DNA of 64,000 nucleotides from Chryseobacterium gleum (GTDB lineage: Bacteria; Bacteroidota; Bacteroidia; Flavobacteriales_D; Crocinitomicaceae). Position 1 is the stretch's first letter, and each line of letters opens with the position of its first letter. The DNA lies in contig CAMDFX010000001.1 of NCBI GenBank assembly GCA_945897805.1, positions 124,001-188,000 of the forward strand. The letters are read 5' to 3'. The translations under genes were made by a program, and so were the position numbers. This document shows positions 1-9,530 of this stretch, piece after piece. The notes beneath the pieces were generated by a model. The model worked only from the letters and a program-made list of their open reading frames with translations. It had not been told where the DNA came from and ran no database searches.

Positions 1-1080
1 AAGGTCGTTCAATGCTTGGGTATATTTTTCCCATTTTTGAATAATCTCTTGAAAGCCTGCAGCGAGATTAGAATCAAACTGCATAAATGAATTTGTAATC
101 GGATGTTCAAAGCCTAAAGTTTTGGCATGAAGTGCTTGACCAGGAATCAAATTAAAGCAATTTTCAATGAATTGTTTGTACTTAGTGTGAGTAGTACCTC
201 GTAAAATTGAATCACCACCATATTCATTATCGTTGAATAGTGGATGACCCAAATGTTTCATGTGCGCCCTAATTTGATGTGTTCTACCAGTTTCTAGTTT
301 ACATTCAATTAATGTAACCAATCCAAATCTTTGCAATACTTTGTAATGCGTCACAGCATGTTTTCCATGTTCACCCTCAGGAAAAACGGCCATCATTTGT
401 CTATTTTTCAATGATCTGCCAATGTGGCCTGTAATAGTGCCGGCTTCTTCTTTGACATCTCCCCAAACCAGCGCATGATATCTTCTTTCTGTGGTTCTAT
501 CATAAAATTGTTTGGCAAGATTGGTCAAAACATATTCTGTTTTGGCAATGACCATCAGTCCAGTGGTGTTTTTATCTAATCGATGCACCAAACCAGGTCT
601 TCCGTAATAATCATCAGTTTTGGTAGGTAAATTATTAAAGTGATACATCATTGCATTTACTAATGTTCCTGTGTAATTACCATATGCAGGATGCACGACC
701 ATATTTGAAGGTTTGTTTACAATAGCTAAATATTCATCTTCAAAAACGATTTCTATCGGAATATTTTCTGGTATTAATTCAATTTCTCTAACGGGATATG
801 GCAGAACAACAGAAATTTCATCTCCCGGTTTCACCTTGTAGTTTGGTTTAATTGAATTTTTATTTACCAGGATATTTCCGTTTCTTGCTGCAATTTGAAT
901 TTTGTTTCTTGAAGTATTAGGAAGTCTGTCCAACAAAAATTTATCAATTCTAAGCACTTCTTGACCTCGATCTGCTGTAACGTGGTGATGCTCGAACAAC
1001 TCATCTTCGCCATTTTCAAATTCTTCGCTTTCAAAACCGGTGTCTAAAGGCGTTTCATCAGATATTTCTTGGTCAATCAT
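1..1080 (-). CDS. rluD: RluD-type 23S rRNA pseudouridine synthase (3' end outside window)
   Basis: Open from an ATG at 1080 to the window edge, 360 codons without a stop. An S4 RNA-binding domain lies near residues 45-80 (LRIDKFL...RNKIQIAARNG), followed by the RluA/RluD catalytic domain with the HRLDK motif, in which D169 would be the catalytic aspartate, and the family motif GRTHQIRAHM. Family role: isomerises uridines of 23S rRNA helix 69 to pseudouridine, in the cytoplasm. It begins with an acidic tail (DETPLDTGFESEEFENGEDE) that is longer than in E. coli RluD. A hairpin terminator separates it from the upstream T9SS gene. The RluD assignment within the RluA family is probable, not certain. 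Confidence 0.9.
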   Translation of the reverse strand, partial: MIDQEISDETPLDTGFESEEFENGEDELFEHHHVTADRGQEVLRIDKFLLDRLPNTSRNKIQIAARNGNILVNKNSIKPNYKVKPGDEISVVLPYPVREIELIPENIPIEIVFEDEYLAIVNKPSNMVVHPAYGNYTGTLVNAMMYHFNNLPTKTDDYYGRPGLVHRLDKNTTGLMVIAKTEYVLTNLAKQFYDRTTERRYHALVWGDVKEEAGTITGHIGRSLKNRQMMAVFPEGEHGKHAVTHYKVLQRFGLVTLIECKLETGRTHQIRAHMKHLGHPLFNDNEYGGDSILRGTTHTKYKQFIENCFNLIPGQALHAKTLGFEHPITNSFMQFDSNLAAGFQEIIQKWEKYTQALNDL

Positions 1081-1142
1081 TTTTAATTTCAATTAATTTG
1101 ACGCAAAAGTAATCATTTCAAATTTGATTAATAAAAGCAGAA

Positions 1143-1170
1143 AGCGGGACAAAATCTCTCTTGTCCCGCT
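1143..1170 (-). terminator. Hairpin terminator after the 920-aa T9SS gene
   Basis: A perfect 9-bp stem (agcgggaca at 1143-1151 with tgtcccgct at 1162-1170) and a 10-nt loop. Read on the minus strand it is followed by a T-rich run. It lies 36 nt past the stop of the large T9SS gene and 63 nt before the RluD start. Confidence 0.65.
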
Positions 1171-1205
1171 GTGATAAAGTGTTTATTTCTCAAATATCTG
1201 TCAAA

Positions 1206-3968
1206 TTATTTCCTTTCAATGGTAATATTTCCATGACCTTGAACAGTTTTTCCATTCAAATCTAAAATGATGTATTTATGGAAATATACGCCATCGCTTA
1301 CTTCATTTCCGTTGATTTTTCCATCCCATCTGTCGGTGAAATTTTTCATCTCAAGCATTAAATCTCCCCAACGATTGAAAATTTGCACCTCTATTGTTGC
1401 GGCAAATTTTACATCAATCCAAAAAACATCATTCACGCTATCACCGTTTGGTGTAAAAACATTAGGGATATAAATGATTGGATCTGGAAATGGCAAAACC
1501 GTTATATTAACCAAGGCAGAGTCAGTACAAATGCCATTAGATGCGACTAAAATTACAGGATAAGTTCCAATATTTGTGAAACTATAATTAACAGTTTGAT
1601 TGTTGTCGTTTACAAATGAATTATTGTCAGCAAAATCCCAAAACATTTGGGTTGCATTTGCACTATTGTTTGTGAATGTAACATTTAGGGGAGAATATCC
1701 AATGGTCGTGTCAGCTGAAAAATCTGCCACTGGAACTGGCAGAACCGTGATTGTAACGTTGTCTGTATTTATGCAACCATTTGCATCAGTTCCAGTCACT
1801 GTGTAAGTATTTGTTCCCGTTCCAGGCGCAAAACTTTGCCCGTCATTTACACCATTTGTCCAAATATAGCTTAAGCCACCTGAACCGGAGAGTATTATGT
1901 TTGTTCCGGCACAAATACTTTCGTCCGCTCCCGCATTTATTGTCGGAAGCGGATTAATAGTCACAACTATTTGATCTGTATTTTGACAATTATTTCCGTC
2001 AATCGCCGTCACAGTGAAGGTTTGTGTACTATTTGGAGTAAATGTAACTCCATCATTTATTCCATTGTTCCAAGTATAAGTATTTCCGATACTTCCTGTG
2101 GCAATTAAACTAGTTGAGGATCCGATACAGAAGGTTTGATCTAGACCTGCATTTACCAGTGGGAGCGGATTTACTATAACCGTTACATTGTCTGTATTTA
2201 CACAGCCATTAACATCTGTACCAGTTAATGTGTAGACAGCAGTTGAAGGCGGATTAAAAACCACATTATTGGCAACGCCATTGTCCCAAGAATAACTTAT
2301 TGCACCCGAACCTTGAATGGTTACAGCAGTTCCAGCGCAAATAGTTTGTGCTAAACCTGCATCGACGATTGGAAGTGGATTTACTGTAATGCTAAAAGTA
2401 ATAGGTGTTCCTGTACATACATTTAATGCAGGAGTGACCGTTATCAAAGAAGTTGTAGCCACAGTGGTTGCATTTGTTGCTGTAAAACTCGGAGTATTTC
2501 CAATGCCACCAGAGCCAACTCCCGTTGAAGTACTATTACTACTCCATGAATATGAAGTAGTAGGAAAAACACTTGAAAAAACAACTTCATTTACGGTAGA
2601 CCCAACACATTGAAAAATACTAGAAACTGGATCCATAATTGGCGTTGGAACAACAGAAATAGTGAAAGTAGAAGCAACACCTTCACAACCATTTAAGGTG
2701 GGCGTCACGGTAATTGTGGATTGCAAAACAGCATTGGAAGAATTTGATGCAGTAAAGGCAGGAATATTTCCTGTTCCAGTGGCAGCTAATCCGATTACTG
2801 GATTTGAATTTGTCCATGCATAAGTTGCGCCTGTTGGAATACTTGTCAGTAAAGTTGCTGCAATTGGTGTTTGATTACAAACGGCCATATCAGCTGGTAA
2901 TACTACCGTAGGTGGTTCATAAACAGTTATGGTAGTTGTTGATTCGCAAGTTCCGGAGGCAACAGTTGCTGTTACAGTATAATCGTATGTTCCAGGAATT
3001 GTTGGCGGTGTTATCGACAAAACATTTTGATCAGTAGAACCAAAACCATTTGGCCCTGTCCACGAATAATTTGTTGCGTCTATAACTGTGGTAGCGGTTA
3101 GATTTGCGCTTCCACCAGGGCAAATATTCCCACTATTTGAAGCGGTTATAGTGCAAGTGCAGTTGATTACTTGAACCTGAACATTGGCGGAATTTACAGC
3201 TGGACAGAGTGTGCTTCCAGACCCAGAAGTAACATTATACGTAAATGTGCCTTCGCTGGTAGGAGTAACTGAAACAGATGCGCCAGTGGTAGCAGAAATT
3301 CCATCATTGTTGCCCCAAGTGTAATTTCCATCTCCACCATTTGCAGTGAGTGTTGCGCTTTCGCCCAAACAAATGGTTTGACCACCTGTAATCGAAGACG
3401 TTGCATTTACAGGAAGCAAGGCGCCACTTTGAATTCCGATAATATAATCACAAACATCGCCTCCATAACCATCTATCATAATGTAATAATTATTGCCGGG
3501 CGTTAGGCCTGATGCGGTTACCGCTGTTGGTCCCGCAGTGGCCGTTCCCGGGCTCCAACAGACATAACTAGTTACTGCGCCTGAACAAGCTCCAGCAGAG
3601 GAGAAAACCATGATTTGAATGCCACTTCCATCAGTACTTGTCGTAAGCCAAACATTGAAAGTCATGGTGGTTGCAGAGGCTGTAAAAATTAAAAAAGAGT
3701 TGTTTTCTATCGAACCACAAAAAGCAGTATTCAATTCTGACCAATAATCAGCCGTGTAGGACGCTGAGGTACTGCCGCAATATCCATTTAAATCACAAAT
3801 TGGCGTGGCGGTCGCGCAAGTATTTCCTGCAGGATCGTTCACCGCACAGTTTGGCGCTGGTGATGTTGGATTTCCTAATCCGCCTCCTCCAGTTGAAGCA
3901 AATGCCAAAGAAGCAAAAAATACAAATGGAAAAAATAATAGTAGTTTCTTAATATTCTGCATCTTCAT
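1206..3968 (-). CDS. Large secreted Ig/PKD-repeat protein with T9SS type B sorting domain
   Basis: 920 aa. The first ~24 residues are a signal peptide (LLLFFPFVFFASLAFAS). A Cys-rich N-terminal region is followed by several Ig/PKD-like beta repeats; between about residues 535 and 790 they follow the recurring pattern NPLP-x-VxAGxDxxxC...NGVxDG...TYTVTGTDxNGC. A canonical PKD domain (VADFSADTTIGYSPLNVTF) follows. The last ~85 residues carry the gliding-associated C-terminal domain (PNVFTPNGDSVND, FNRWGD, WDGK), which is the type B sorting signal for the type IX secretion system. Expected role: surface-exposed or released adhesin-like protein; the ligand is unknown. It follows the 124-aa secreted protein after a 20-nt gap, so the two are probably cotranscribed. 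ATGs at 3968 and 3962 are both possible starts. Confidence 0.85.
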   Translation of the reverse strand: MKMQNIKKLLLFFPFVFFASLAFASTGGGGLGNPTSPAPNCAVNDPAGNTCATATPICDLNGYCGSTSASYTADYWSELNTAFCGSIENNSFLIFTASATTMTFNVWLTTSTDGSGIQIMVFSSAGACSGAVTSYVCWSPGTATAGPTAVTASGLTPGNNYYIMIDGYGGDVCDYIIGIQSGALLPVNATSSITGGQTICLGESATLTANGGDGNYTWGNNDGISATTGASVSVTPTSEGTFTYNVTSGSGSTLCPAVNSANVQVQVINCTCTITASNSGNICPGGSANLTATTVIDATNYSWTGPNGFGSTDQNVLSITPPTIPGTYDYTVTATVASGTCESTTTITVYEPPTVVLPADMAVCNQTPIAATLLTSIPTGATYAWTNSNPVIGLAATGTGNIPAFTASNSSNAVLQSTITVTPTLNGCEGVASTFTISVVPTPIMDPVSSIFQCVGSTVNEVVFSSVFPTTSYSWSSNSTSTGVGSGGIGNTPSFTATNATTVATTSLITVTPALNVCTGTPITFSITVNPLPIVDAGLAQTICAGTAVTIQGSGAISYSWDNGVANNVVFNPPSTAVYTLTGTDVNGCVNTDNVTVIVNPLPLVNAGLDQTFCIGSSTSLIATGSIGNTYTWNNGINDGVTFTPNSTQTFTVTAIDGNNCQNTDQIVVTINPLPTINAGADESICAGTNIILSGSGGLSYIWTNGVNDGQSFAPGTGTNTYTVTGTDANGCINTDNVTITVLPVPVADFSADTTIGYSPLNVTFTNNSANATQMFWDFADNNSFVNDNNQTVNYSFTNIGTYPVILVASNGICTDSALVNITVLPFPDPIIYIPNVFTPNGDSVNDVFWIDVKFAATIEVQIFNRWGDLMLEMKNFTDRWDGKINGNEVSDGVYFHKYIILDLNGKTVQGHGNITIERK

Positions 3969-3988
3969 GATGATTAAAAATTTTGCAA

Positions 3989-4363
3989 TTACTTGATTTT
4001 AATTAGTTTCAGTTTTTCAACACGACTGCCTCTAAAAACAGTAATGTAGCAAATGTCATTTTCCTCTTTGTCTAATGAAACAGTAAATCTCGGTTTGTCC
4101 TTTTTTTCAATGCCTTCAAAATATTGCTCCATTAAATAACCTTCAGAATTTTTAGAAATTAATTTATAAGTTCTAATTGATTTTTCGCCACTTAAAAGGG
4201 TATACCCATCATTGGTTATTGCAATTTTATCAAAGTCTCTGACTTCATTTTTGTTTATGGCTTGTACTTTAAAAGTTCCGGAAATCGGAAGTTTGGCTTG
4301 CCCTATGGAATTAAAAGACCAAGTGATTAAAGCAAATAAAAGAATAATTTCTTTGAATTTCAT
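3989..4363 (-). CDS. Small secreted protein of unknown function
   Basis: 124 aa. A clear signal peptide (residues 1-21, ending SIGQA) precedes a ~100-residue beta-rich basic domain with no motif I recognise (ITNDGYTLLSGEKSI, DICYITVFRG). It lies 20 nt upstream of the large T9SS type B gene on the same strand, so it may be cotranscribed with it, but nothing in the protein itself shows a link to secretion. It has no T9SS C-terminal domain and no lipobox, so a periplasmic location is the simplest inference. Confidence 0.6.
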   Translation of the reverse strand: MKFKEIILLFALITWSFNSIGQAKLPISGTFKVQAINKNEVRDFDKIAITNDGYTLLSGEKSIRTYKLISKNSEGYLMEQYFEGIEKKDKPRFTVSLDKEENDICYITVFRGSRVEKLKLIKIK

Positions 4364-4790
4364 TGTGTAGAATTGTTTAAATTAACCTCTTTAGGTTGAT
4401 ATTTATAATTTCGTTAGACGATTTATCTAGCATAAAGTTGCAAATAATTATTGCAATTAGCACTGTTAAACTTAACTTATAACTTTAAAATAAAATGTAA
4501 AACGTTGAAATTTCAACAGGACTTTTGATTGAATAAAGACTGTTAACATTTAAATTTATTGATAATCATTCATTTAATATTCTATTTTGCTTTTTAAATT
4601 TCTTAAACTTCCCACACATGGAGGTTTAAATCGAAGTCAAAAAGTGCTTTTTTTCAATTTCTTAAACCTCAATGCAATTTAATGTCTTTTTTTATTGCAT
4701 CAATACCATAAATTAGGTATTTTTGTAGCGAAATTTAGCTCTATTTATAATTAATCTAAATAGAATGAATCACCAAATTGAAATAAAATT
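4364..4790. other. 427-nt AT-rich divergent intergenic region
   Basis: No coding potential seen. It holds the divergent control regions of the minus-strand secreted protein and the plus-strand suf operon. An inverted repeat (gaggtttaa at 4621-4629, ttaaacctc at 4662-4670) has a 32-nt loop, and a related copy of the motif (ttcttaaact) lies just upstream. The suf promoter is at the right-hand end. Confidence 0.6.
4695..4725 (+). promoter_or_regulatory. Putative Bacteroidota-type promoter of the suf operon
   Basis: TTG at 4695-4697, a 20-nt spacer, then TATTTTTG at 4718-4725, matching the TAnnTTTG -7 consensus. The sufA ATG lies 65 nt downstream of the box, leaving a leader of about 60 nt. Confidence 0.55.
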
Positions 4791-5114
4791 ATGATAAAAG
4801 TTACAGATAAAGCCAAAAAACAAGCAATTCGTTTGATGGAAGATGAAGGTAAGGATGGTTATTTTATCCGAGTTGGTGTTGAGGGTGGCGGATGTTCAGG
4901 ATTGATGTATCAATTGACCTTCGACAACACGGATAAAGAGGGAGACAAGGAATTTATGGACAACGGAATCAAGGTTGTTGTGGATAAAAAAAGCTTTTTG
5001 TACTTAATCGGTACAACCTTGGATTTTTCTGGTGGATTAAACGGTAAAGGTTTTGTATTTAATAATCCAAATGCTGACAGAACCTGCGGTTGCGGAGAAA
5101 GTTTCGCGGTATAA
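4791..5114 (+). CDS. sufA: A-type iron-sulfur carrier protein (SufA/IscA family)
   Basis: 107 aa, full length for the HesB/IscA family. The three cluster ligands are present: C35 in GGGCSG, and C99 and C101 in the C-terminal CGCG. Family role: accepts Fe-S clusters from the SufBCD scaffold and passes them to apo-proteins. It is first in a sufA-sufB-sufC-sufD operon, 43 nt before sufB. No Shine-Dalgarno sequence is seen, which is normal in this phylum. Confidence 0.93.
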   Translation: MIKVTDKAKKQAIRLMEDEGKDGYFIRVGVEGGGCSGLMYQLTFDNTDKEGDKEFMDNGIKVVVDKKSFLYLIGTTLDFSGGLNGKGFVFNNPNADRTCGCGESFAV

Positions 5115-5157
5115 AAATATTCAAATTTGATTTTGATAAAAAAGACACAACAATAAA

Positions 5158-6609
5158 ATGAGTTATACCGAAAACGAATTAGCAAAAGATTTAGAAAATC
5201 AAGAATATAAATTTGGTTTTGTAACCGATATTCAGTCTGATCAAGCTCCTAAAGGTTTGAATGAAGGCATTATTCGATTTATTTCAGCCAAAAAAGAAGA
5301 GCCAGAATGGTTATTGGATTATCGTTTGAAAGCTTTTGCTTCATGGAAAGAAATGACAGAACCTAACTGGGCGCATGTTCATTATAATAAGCCAGATTTT
5401 CAAGACATCATTTATTATTCAGCGCCGAAGCAAACCAAAAAATACGAGAGTTGGGACGATGTTGATCCAGAAATGAAAGCGACAATGGCTAAATTGGGCA
5501 TTTCAATGGAAGAACAACAGCGTTTAACAGGAACAAATATCGCAGTTGATTTTGTGATGGATTCTGTTTCTGTGGCAACTTCCTTCAAAGCAAAATTGGC
5601 TGAATTAGGAATTATTTTTTGCTCTTTTTCAGAAGCAGTAAAAGAGTATCCTGAATTGGTAAAAAAATACATGGGATCCGTTGTTCCAACTACGGATAAT
5701 TTTTATGCCGCGTTAAATAGTGCTGTTTTTACCGATGGCTCTTTTTGTTATATTCCCAAAGGTGTAAGATGTCCGATGGAATTATCGACTTATTTTAGAA
5801 TCAACGAAGGCGGAACTGGTCAATTTGAAAGAACACTTGTCGTGGCTGATGAAGGCGCTTATGTTTCATATTTAGAAGGTTGTACCGCTCCTCAGCGTGA
5901 TGAAAATCAGTTGCATGCAGCGGTTGTGGAATTGGTCGCTTTGGAAAATGCAGAAATTAAATATTCAACTGTTCAAAACTGGTATCCTGGAGATAAAAAC
6001 GGCTTAGGAGGAATTTTCAATTTTGTAACCAAAAGAGGTTTGTGCGAGCGAAACGCAAAAATATCTTGGACGCAGGTTGAAACGGGTTCCGCGGTAACAT
6101 GGAAATATCCTTCCTGCATTTTGAAAGGTGATAATTCTGTCGGAGAATTTTATTCGGTTGCTGTTACCAATAATTATCAGCAAGCGGATACAGGAACCAA
6201 AATGGTGCATTTAGGGAAGAATACTAAAAGCACGATTATTTCAAAAGGAATTTCAGCCGGAAAATCGAATAATTCCTACAGAGGTTTGGTTCAAATTCAC
6301 AAAAGCGCTGACAATGCGAGAAATTTCTCACAATGTGATTCTTTATTAATGACCGACGAATGTGGTGCGCATACTTTTCCATACATCGAATGTAAAAATA
6401 GCTCTGCGAAGATTGAGCATGAAGCAACTACTTCGAAGATTGGTGAAGATCAAATTTTCTATTGTAATCAGCGCGGAATTAGCACAGAAAAAGCAATTAG
6501 TTTGATTGTGAATGGCTATTGCAAGGAAGTTTTGAATCAATTACCAATGGAATTTGCTGTGGAAGCACAAAAATTATTAGCGATTAGTTTAGAAGGATCC
6601 GTCGGATAA
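5158..6609 (+). CDS. sufB: Fe-S cluster assembly scaffold SufB
   Basis: 483 aa, the usual SufB length. Recognised by the conserved [38 protein letters not shown] and EGCTAPQ segments, and by the C-terminal beta-helix end [15 protein letters not shown]. With SufC and SufD it forms the SufBC2D scaffold on which Fe-S clusters are built in the cytoplasm. It lies 24 nt before sufC, in one operon. The assignment is secure because its paralogue SufD is separately encoded downstream. Confidence 0.96.
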   Translation: MSYTENELAKDLENQEYKFGFVTDIQSDQAPKGLNEGIIRFISAKKEEPEWLLDYRLKAFASWKEMTEPNWAHVHYNKPDFQDIIYYSAPKQTKKYESWDDVDPEMKATMAKLGISMEEQQRLTGTNIAVDFVMDSVSVATSFKAKLAELGIIFCSFSEAVKEYPELVKKYMGSVVPTTDNFYAALNSAVFTDGSFCYIPKGVRCPMELSTYFRINEGGTGQFERTLVVADEGAYVSYLEGCTAPQRDENQLHAAVVELVALENAEIKYSTVQNWYPGDKNGLGGIFNFVTKRGLCERNAKISWTQVETGSAVTWKYPSCILKGDNSVGEFYSVAVTNNYQQADTGTKMVHLGKNTKSTIISKGISAGKSNNSYRGLVQIHKSADNARNFSQCDSLLMTDECGAHTFPYIECKNSSAKIEHEATTSKIGEDQIFYCNQRGISTEKAISLIVNGYCKEVLNQLPMEFAVEAQKLLAISLEGSVG

Positions 6610-6633
6610 TTTATCTAGTTTAAAAAGATATTT

Positions 6634-7386
6634 ATGATAAAAATTACAAACTTACACGCCTCAATCGATGGCAAGGAGATATTAAAAGGCTTGAATTTAG
6701 AAGTGAAAGCTGGTGAAGTTCATGCAATTATGGGGCCAAATGGCGCTGGAAAAAGTACCTTGGCGTCAATTCTTGCTGGTCGCGAAGAATATGAAGTAAC
6801 TGAAGGATCTGTTGATTTTGAAGGCAAAGATTTGTTGGAAATGGCAACTGAAGACAGAGCCCGAGAAGGATTGTTTTTGGCTTTTCAATATCCAGTGGAG
6901 ATTCCAGGTGTTTCGAATGTAAATTTCTTGCGTACTGCGCTGAATGAAATTCGTGAATACCGTGGCGAAGAATCTATCTCTGCAAAAGATTTCATGGCAT
7001 TAGTGAAAGAAAAATCTAAAATTGTCGAATTAGACCCAAAATTGGCTTCTCGCTCCGTGAATGAAGGTTTTTCAGGCGGTGAAAAGAAGAGAAATGAAAT
7101 CTTTCAAATGGCGATGTTGAATCCCAAATTATCGATTTTAGATGAAACTGATTCTGGATTGGATATTGATGCGTTGCGCATTGTTGCAAATGGTGTAAAT
7201 ACTTTGAAATCTAAAGACAATGCTTCTATTGTAATCACGCATTATCAGCGTTTGTTGGATTACATTGTGCCAGATTTTGTGCATGTTTTGTATGATGGTC
7301 GCATCGTGAAAACGGGCACGAAAGAACTCGCATTGGAATTGGAAGAAAAAGGATACGATTGGATCAAAGCGGAATTCGCGCAATAA
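6634..7386 (+). CDS. sufC: Fe-S assembly ATPase SufC
   Basis: 250 aa ABC-type ATPase without membrane segments. Walker A GPNGAGKST is at residues 34-42 (K40), the signature FSGGEKKR starts at 146, and Walker B ends at D170-E171 (LSILDETDSGLD, the SufC form of LDEPxSGLD). It powers conformational change of the SufBC2D scaffold. It is embedded between sufB and sufD, with 8 nt to the sufD start. Confidence 0.96.
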   Translation: MIKITNLHASIDGKEILKGLNLEVKAGEVHAIMGPNGAGKSTLASILAGREEYEVTEGSVDFEGKDLLEMATEDRAREGLFLAFQYPVEIPGVSNVNFLRTALNEIREYRGEESISAKDFMALVKEKSKIVELDPKLASRSVNEGFSGGEKKRNEIFQMAMLNPKLSILDETDSGLDIDALRIVANGVNTLKSKDNASIVITHYQRLLDYIVPDFVHVLYDGRIVKTGTKELALELEEKGYDWIKAEFAQ

Positions 7387-7394
7387 GTAAAAAA

Positions 7395-8672
7395 ATGATT
7401 GAAGATTTAAAATTTGAGATTGATAATTTGAACATTGGGTCTGATGTCAGTTTCACTTTACCGATGGTAAATAGAAATCGTGCTGCTGAAATTTTGCAAA
7501 CCTTGGATTATCCAACAACGCGCTTGGAAGCTTGGAAATATACGCGTGTTGCGAAAATCAAAAACACTACTTTTTCAGTTTCCAATAAAGTCAATGAAAA
7601 CCTAGATTTAGCACCTTTTTTGATTCCAAATTTAAAAGGTTCAAAAATCGTTTTTGTCAATGGATTTTACCAAGAAAAACTTTCGGTTTTTGAAGAAGAA
7701 GCAGGGATTTCAATTTCGCCAATGAGTCAAAAGCCAACTTGGACTGCTGCTTATTTGGATTCTATTTTACCAATTGATGGAGAATTTTTCAATGCAATGA
7801 ATTCCTACACTGCGACTGATGGCGTGGCGATTCACATTGCGAAAAAAGCAAATATTCAACAAAGTGTGCAAGTGATTTTTATCAATTCAGGTGAAAATAC
7901 TTACGCTGCAAATAGAAATGTAATCGTTTGTGAAGATTTTGCTTCGGCGCATATTAGCTTAGGATTTTTCTCTGAAAATGCAGTTAATTCTTTTCAAAAT
8001 GTTGTTTCTGAAATTTTTGTAGGTGCTAATGCTAAATTTACAATCGATAAAATTCAGTTGGAAAATGAAAGTTCGTTTACGATTGCAACCGAGCAAGTGA
8101 AACAAGAAAAAGACGTAACTTTCACAATAAATACAATCACTTTAGACGGCGGTTTGGTGCGCAATAATTTGACGATTGCAGTTGACGGACAAAATTCTGA
8201 AACCAATTTATCGGGGGCATATGTTTTGAAAGGAAAGCAACACGTAGATAATCATACCGTTGTGGATCACAAAGTAGCGCATTGCGTTTCGAATGAATTG
8301 TATAAAGGTGTGATGGATGAAAATTCAACTGCTGTTTTCAACGGGAAAGTTTTTGTGCGAAAAGATGCGCAGAAAATCAACGCTTTTCAATCGAATGGAA
8401 ATGTGTTGTTGAGCGACAATGCGACTATCAATTCCAAACCAGAATTGGAGATTTATGCCGATGACGTAAAATGTTCGCACGGTTCTACCACCGGACAATT
8501 GGACGAAGAAGCAGTTTTCTACCTGCGTGCAAGAGGAATTTCAGAAAAATCAGCCCGCGCCTTGATGGTTTCCGCTTTTATCGGGGAAGTATTAGCAAAA
8601 ATTGAAAATGAAACCGTTCGTGATTTTGTCGAACAAAAATTATTAGAAAAATTCGGTTGGGAAATGCAGTAG
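7395..8672 (+). CDS. sufD: Fe-S assembly scaffold subunit SufD
   Basis: 425 aa from the ATG at 7395. An in-frame start at 7359 is less likely because it lies inside sufC. The N-terminal segment LEAWKYTRV and the C-terminal SufB/D beta-helix (INAFQSNGNVLLSD, CSHGSTTGQLDEEAVFYLRARG) are diagnostic. It partners SufB and SufC in the scaffold. It is the last gene of the suf operon here: no SufS desulfurase or SufE follows, so the sulfur donor must be encoded elsewhere. Confidence 0.95.
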   Translation: MIEDLKFEIDNLNIGSDVSFTLPMVNRNRAAEILQTLDYPTTRLEAWKYTRVAKIKNTTFSVSNKVNENLDLAPFLIPNLKGSKIVFVNGFYQEKLSVFEEEAGISISPMSQKPTWTAAYLDSILPIDGEFFNAMNSYTATDGVAIHIAKKANIQQSVQVIFINSGENTYAANRNVIVCEDFASAHISLGFFSENAVNSFQNVVSEIFVGANAKFTIDKIQLENESSFTIATEQVKQEKDVTFTINTITLDGGLVRNNLTIAVDGQNSETNLSGAYVLKGKQHVDNHTVVDHKVAHCVSNELYKGVMDENSTAVFNGKVFVRKDAQKINAFQSNGNVLLSDNATINSKPELEIYADDVKCSHGSTTGQLDEEAVFYLRARGISEKSARALMVSAFIGEVLAKIENETVRDFVEQKLLEKFGWEMQ

Positions 8673-8720
8673 ATTAGATATTAGGATGTTAAGATTTTAA
8701 GACATTAATGCTATTAAAAT
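8670..8720 (+). repeat. Degenerate ~7-nt period repeat at the 3' end of sufD
   Basis: Starting at the sufD stop codon TAG, the sequence runs as loosely repeated TTAGAT/TTAAGA-type words (attagat, attagga, gttaaga, tttaaga). It is degenerate, so this is only a weak repeat call. It resembles in style the tandem spacers at 32179-32324 and 37736-37793. Confidence 0.35.
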
Positions 8721-8726
8721 TCTAAA

Positions 8727-9398
8727 TCACAACATTTTTTTATTGGTTTTCTTTTTAGAATATTTCCCAGTAATCCAACGATTTAATTTATAAGAAAGAA
8801 ACGCAGAACCTGCGCCAACAACTGCGCCTGCTAGGACATCACTTGGATAATGTACGCCTAAATGCATGCGCGAATATCCGACAGCACTTGCCCAGGCAAA
8901 TGAAGGTGTAATTACATACCATTTCGGAAACGCTAAACTCAATGAAGTTGCTGTAGCAAAAGCAGTTGAAGTATGTCCTGAAGGAAAGGAAGGACTTCCA
9001 CCGCTAGCTTGCTGGTGCTTATCTATGATTAAAGGATAGTCTTCTATAGGGCGATTTCGATTGAATGACAATTTCAAAGCGACGGTCAAAAATCCGTTCA
9101 CTGCAAATGTTTCAGCCAAAAATATTCCTTTGTTTTTTAAAGTACTGTCTTTTTGAATTAATCCAACTGAAAAAACTACAATGGGGGCGCCAATACTTAT
9201 TGGACTTGCACTATTTGTAATCAGAATGAAGCCAGGATCCAAGGATTTGTTACGGTCAACATTGATTGATTTTAGCAAATTGATGTCTGGATTTTGGGAA
9301 AATCCAATTTGACTAATTCCCAAGGAGAAAATCACAAAATTAATTACTAGAAGTTGTTTGATTTTTTTTCTAGAAATGAGCCAATTGTGTAATTTCAT
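8727..9398 (-). CDS. PAP2 superfamily membrane phosphatase
   Basis: 223 aa. The three PAP2 phosphatase motifs are present in order: KLSFNRNRP (K-x6-RP), PSFPSGHTS (PSGH) and SRMHLGVHYPSDV (SR-x5-H-x3-D). The N-terminus is a signal-anchor-like hydrophobic stretch (residues 15-34). Family role: dephosphorylates lipid phosphates such as undecaprenyl pyrophosphate or phosphatidic acid on the periplasmic side; the substrate cannot be told from sequence. The gene is monocistronic, convergent with suf and divergent from tlyA. Confidence 0.88.
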   Translation of the reverse strand: MKLHNWLISRKKIKQLLVINFVIFSLGISQIGFSQNPDINLLKSINVDRNKSLDPGFILITNSASPISIGAPIVVFSVGLIQKDSTLKNKGIFLAETFAVNGFLTVALKLSFNRNRPIEDYPLIIDKHQQASGGSPSFPSGHTSTAFATATSLSLAFPKWYVITPSFAWASAVGYSRMHLGVHYPSDVLAGAVVGAGSAFLSYKLNRWITGKYSKKKTNKKML

Positions 9399-9518
9399 GA
9401 ACGTGGGAATTGATATTTAAAAAAGTATTTTATGCTCCAAATGTATTGAAATTCAGTAAAACAATCGCTAGTTTGAGACAATAATTTGAAATCCCCTAGT
9501 TAACAATAGAATTCAACT

Positions 9519-9526
9519 TACCTTTG
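9519..9526 (+). promoter_or_regulatory. Putative -7 promoter box only 4 nt before the tlyA start
   Basis: TACCTTTG matches TAnnTTTG exactly. The ATG at 9531 follows after 4 nt, so the predicted transcript would start at or next to the start codon (leaderless), unless the second ATG at 9540 is used. Confidence 0.5.
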
Positions 9527-9530
9527 CAGC

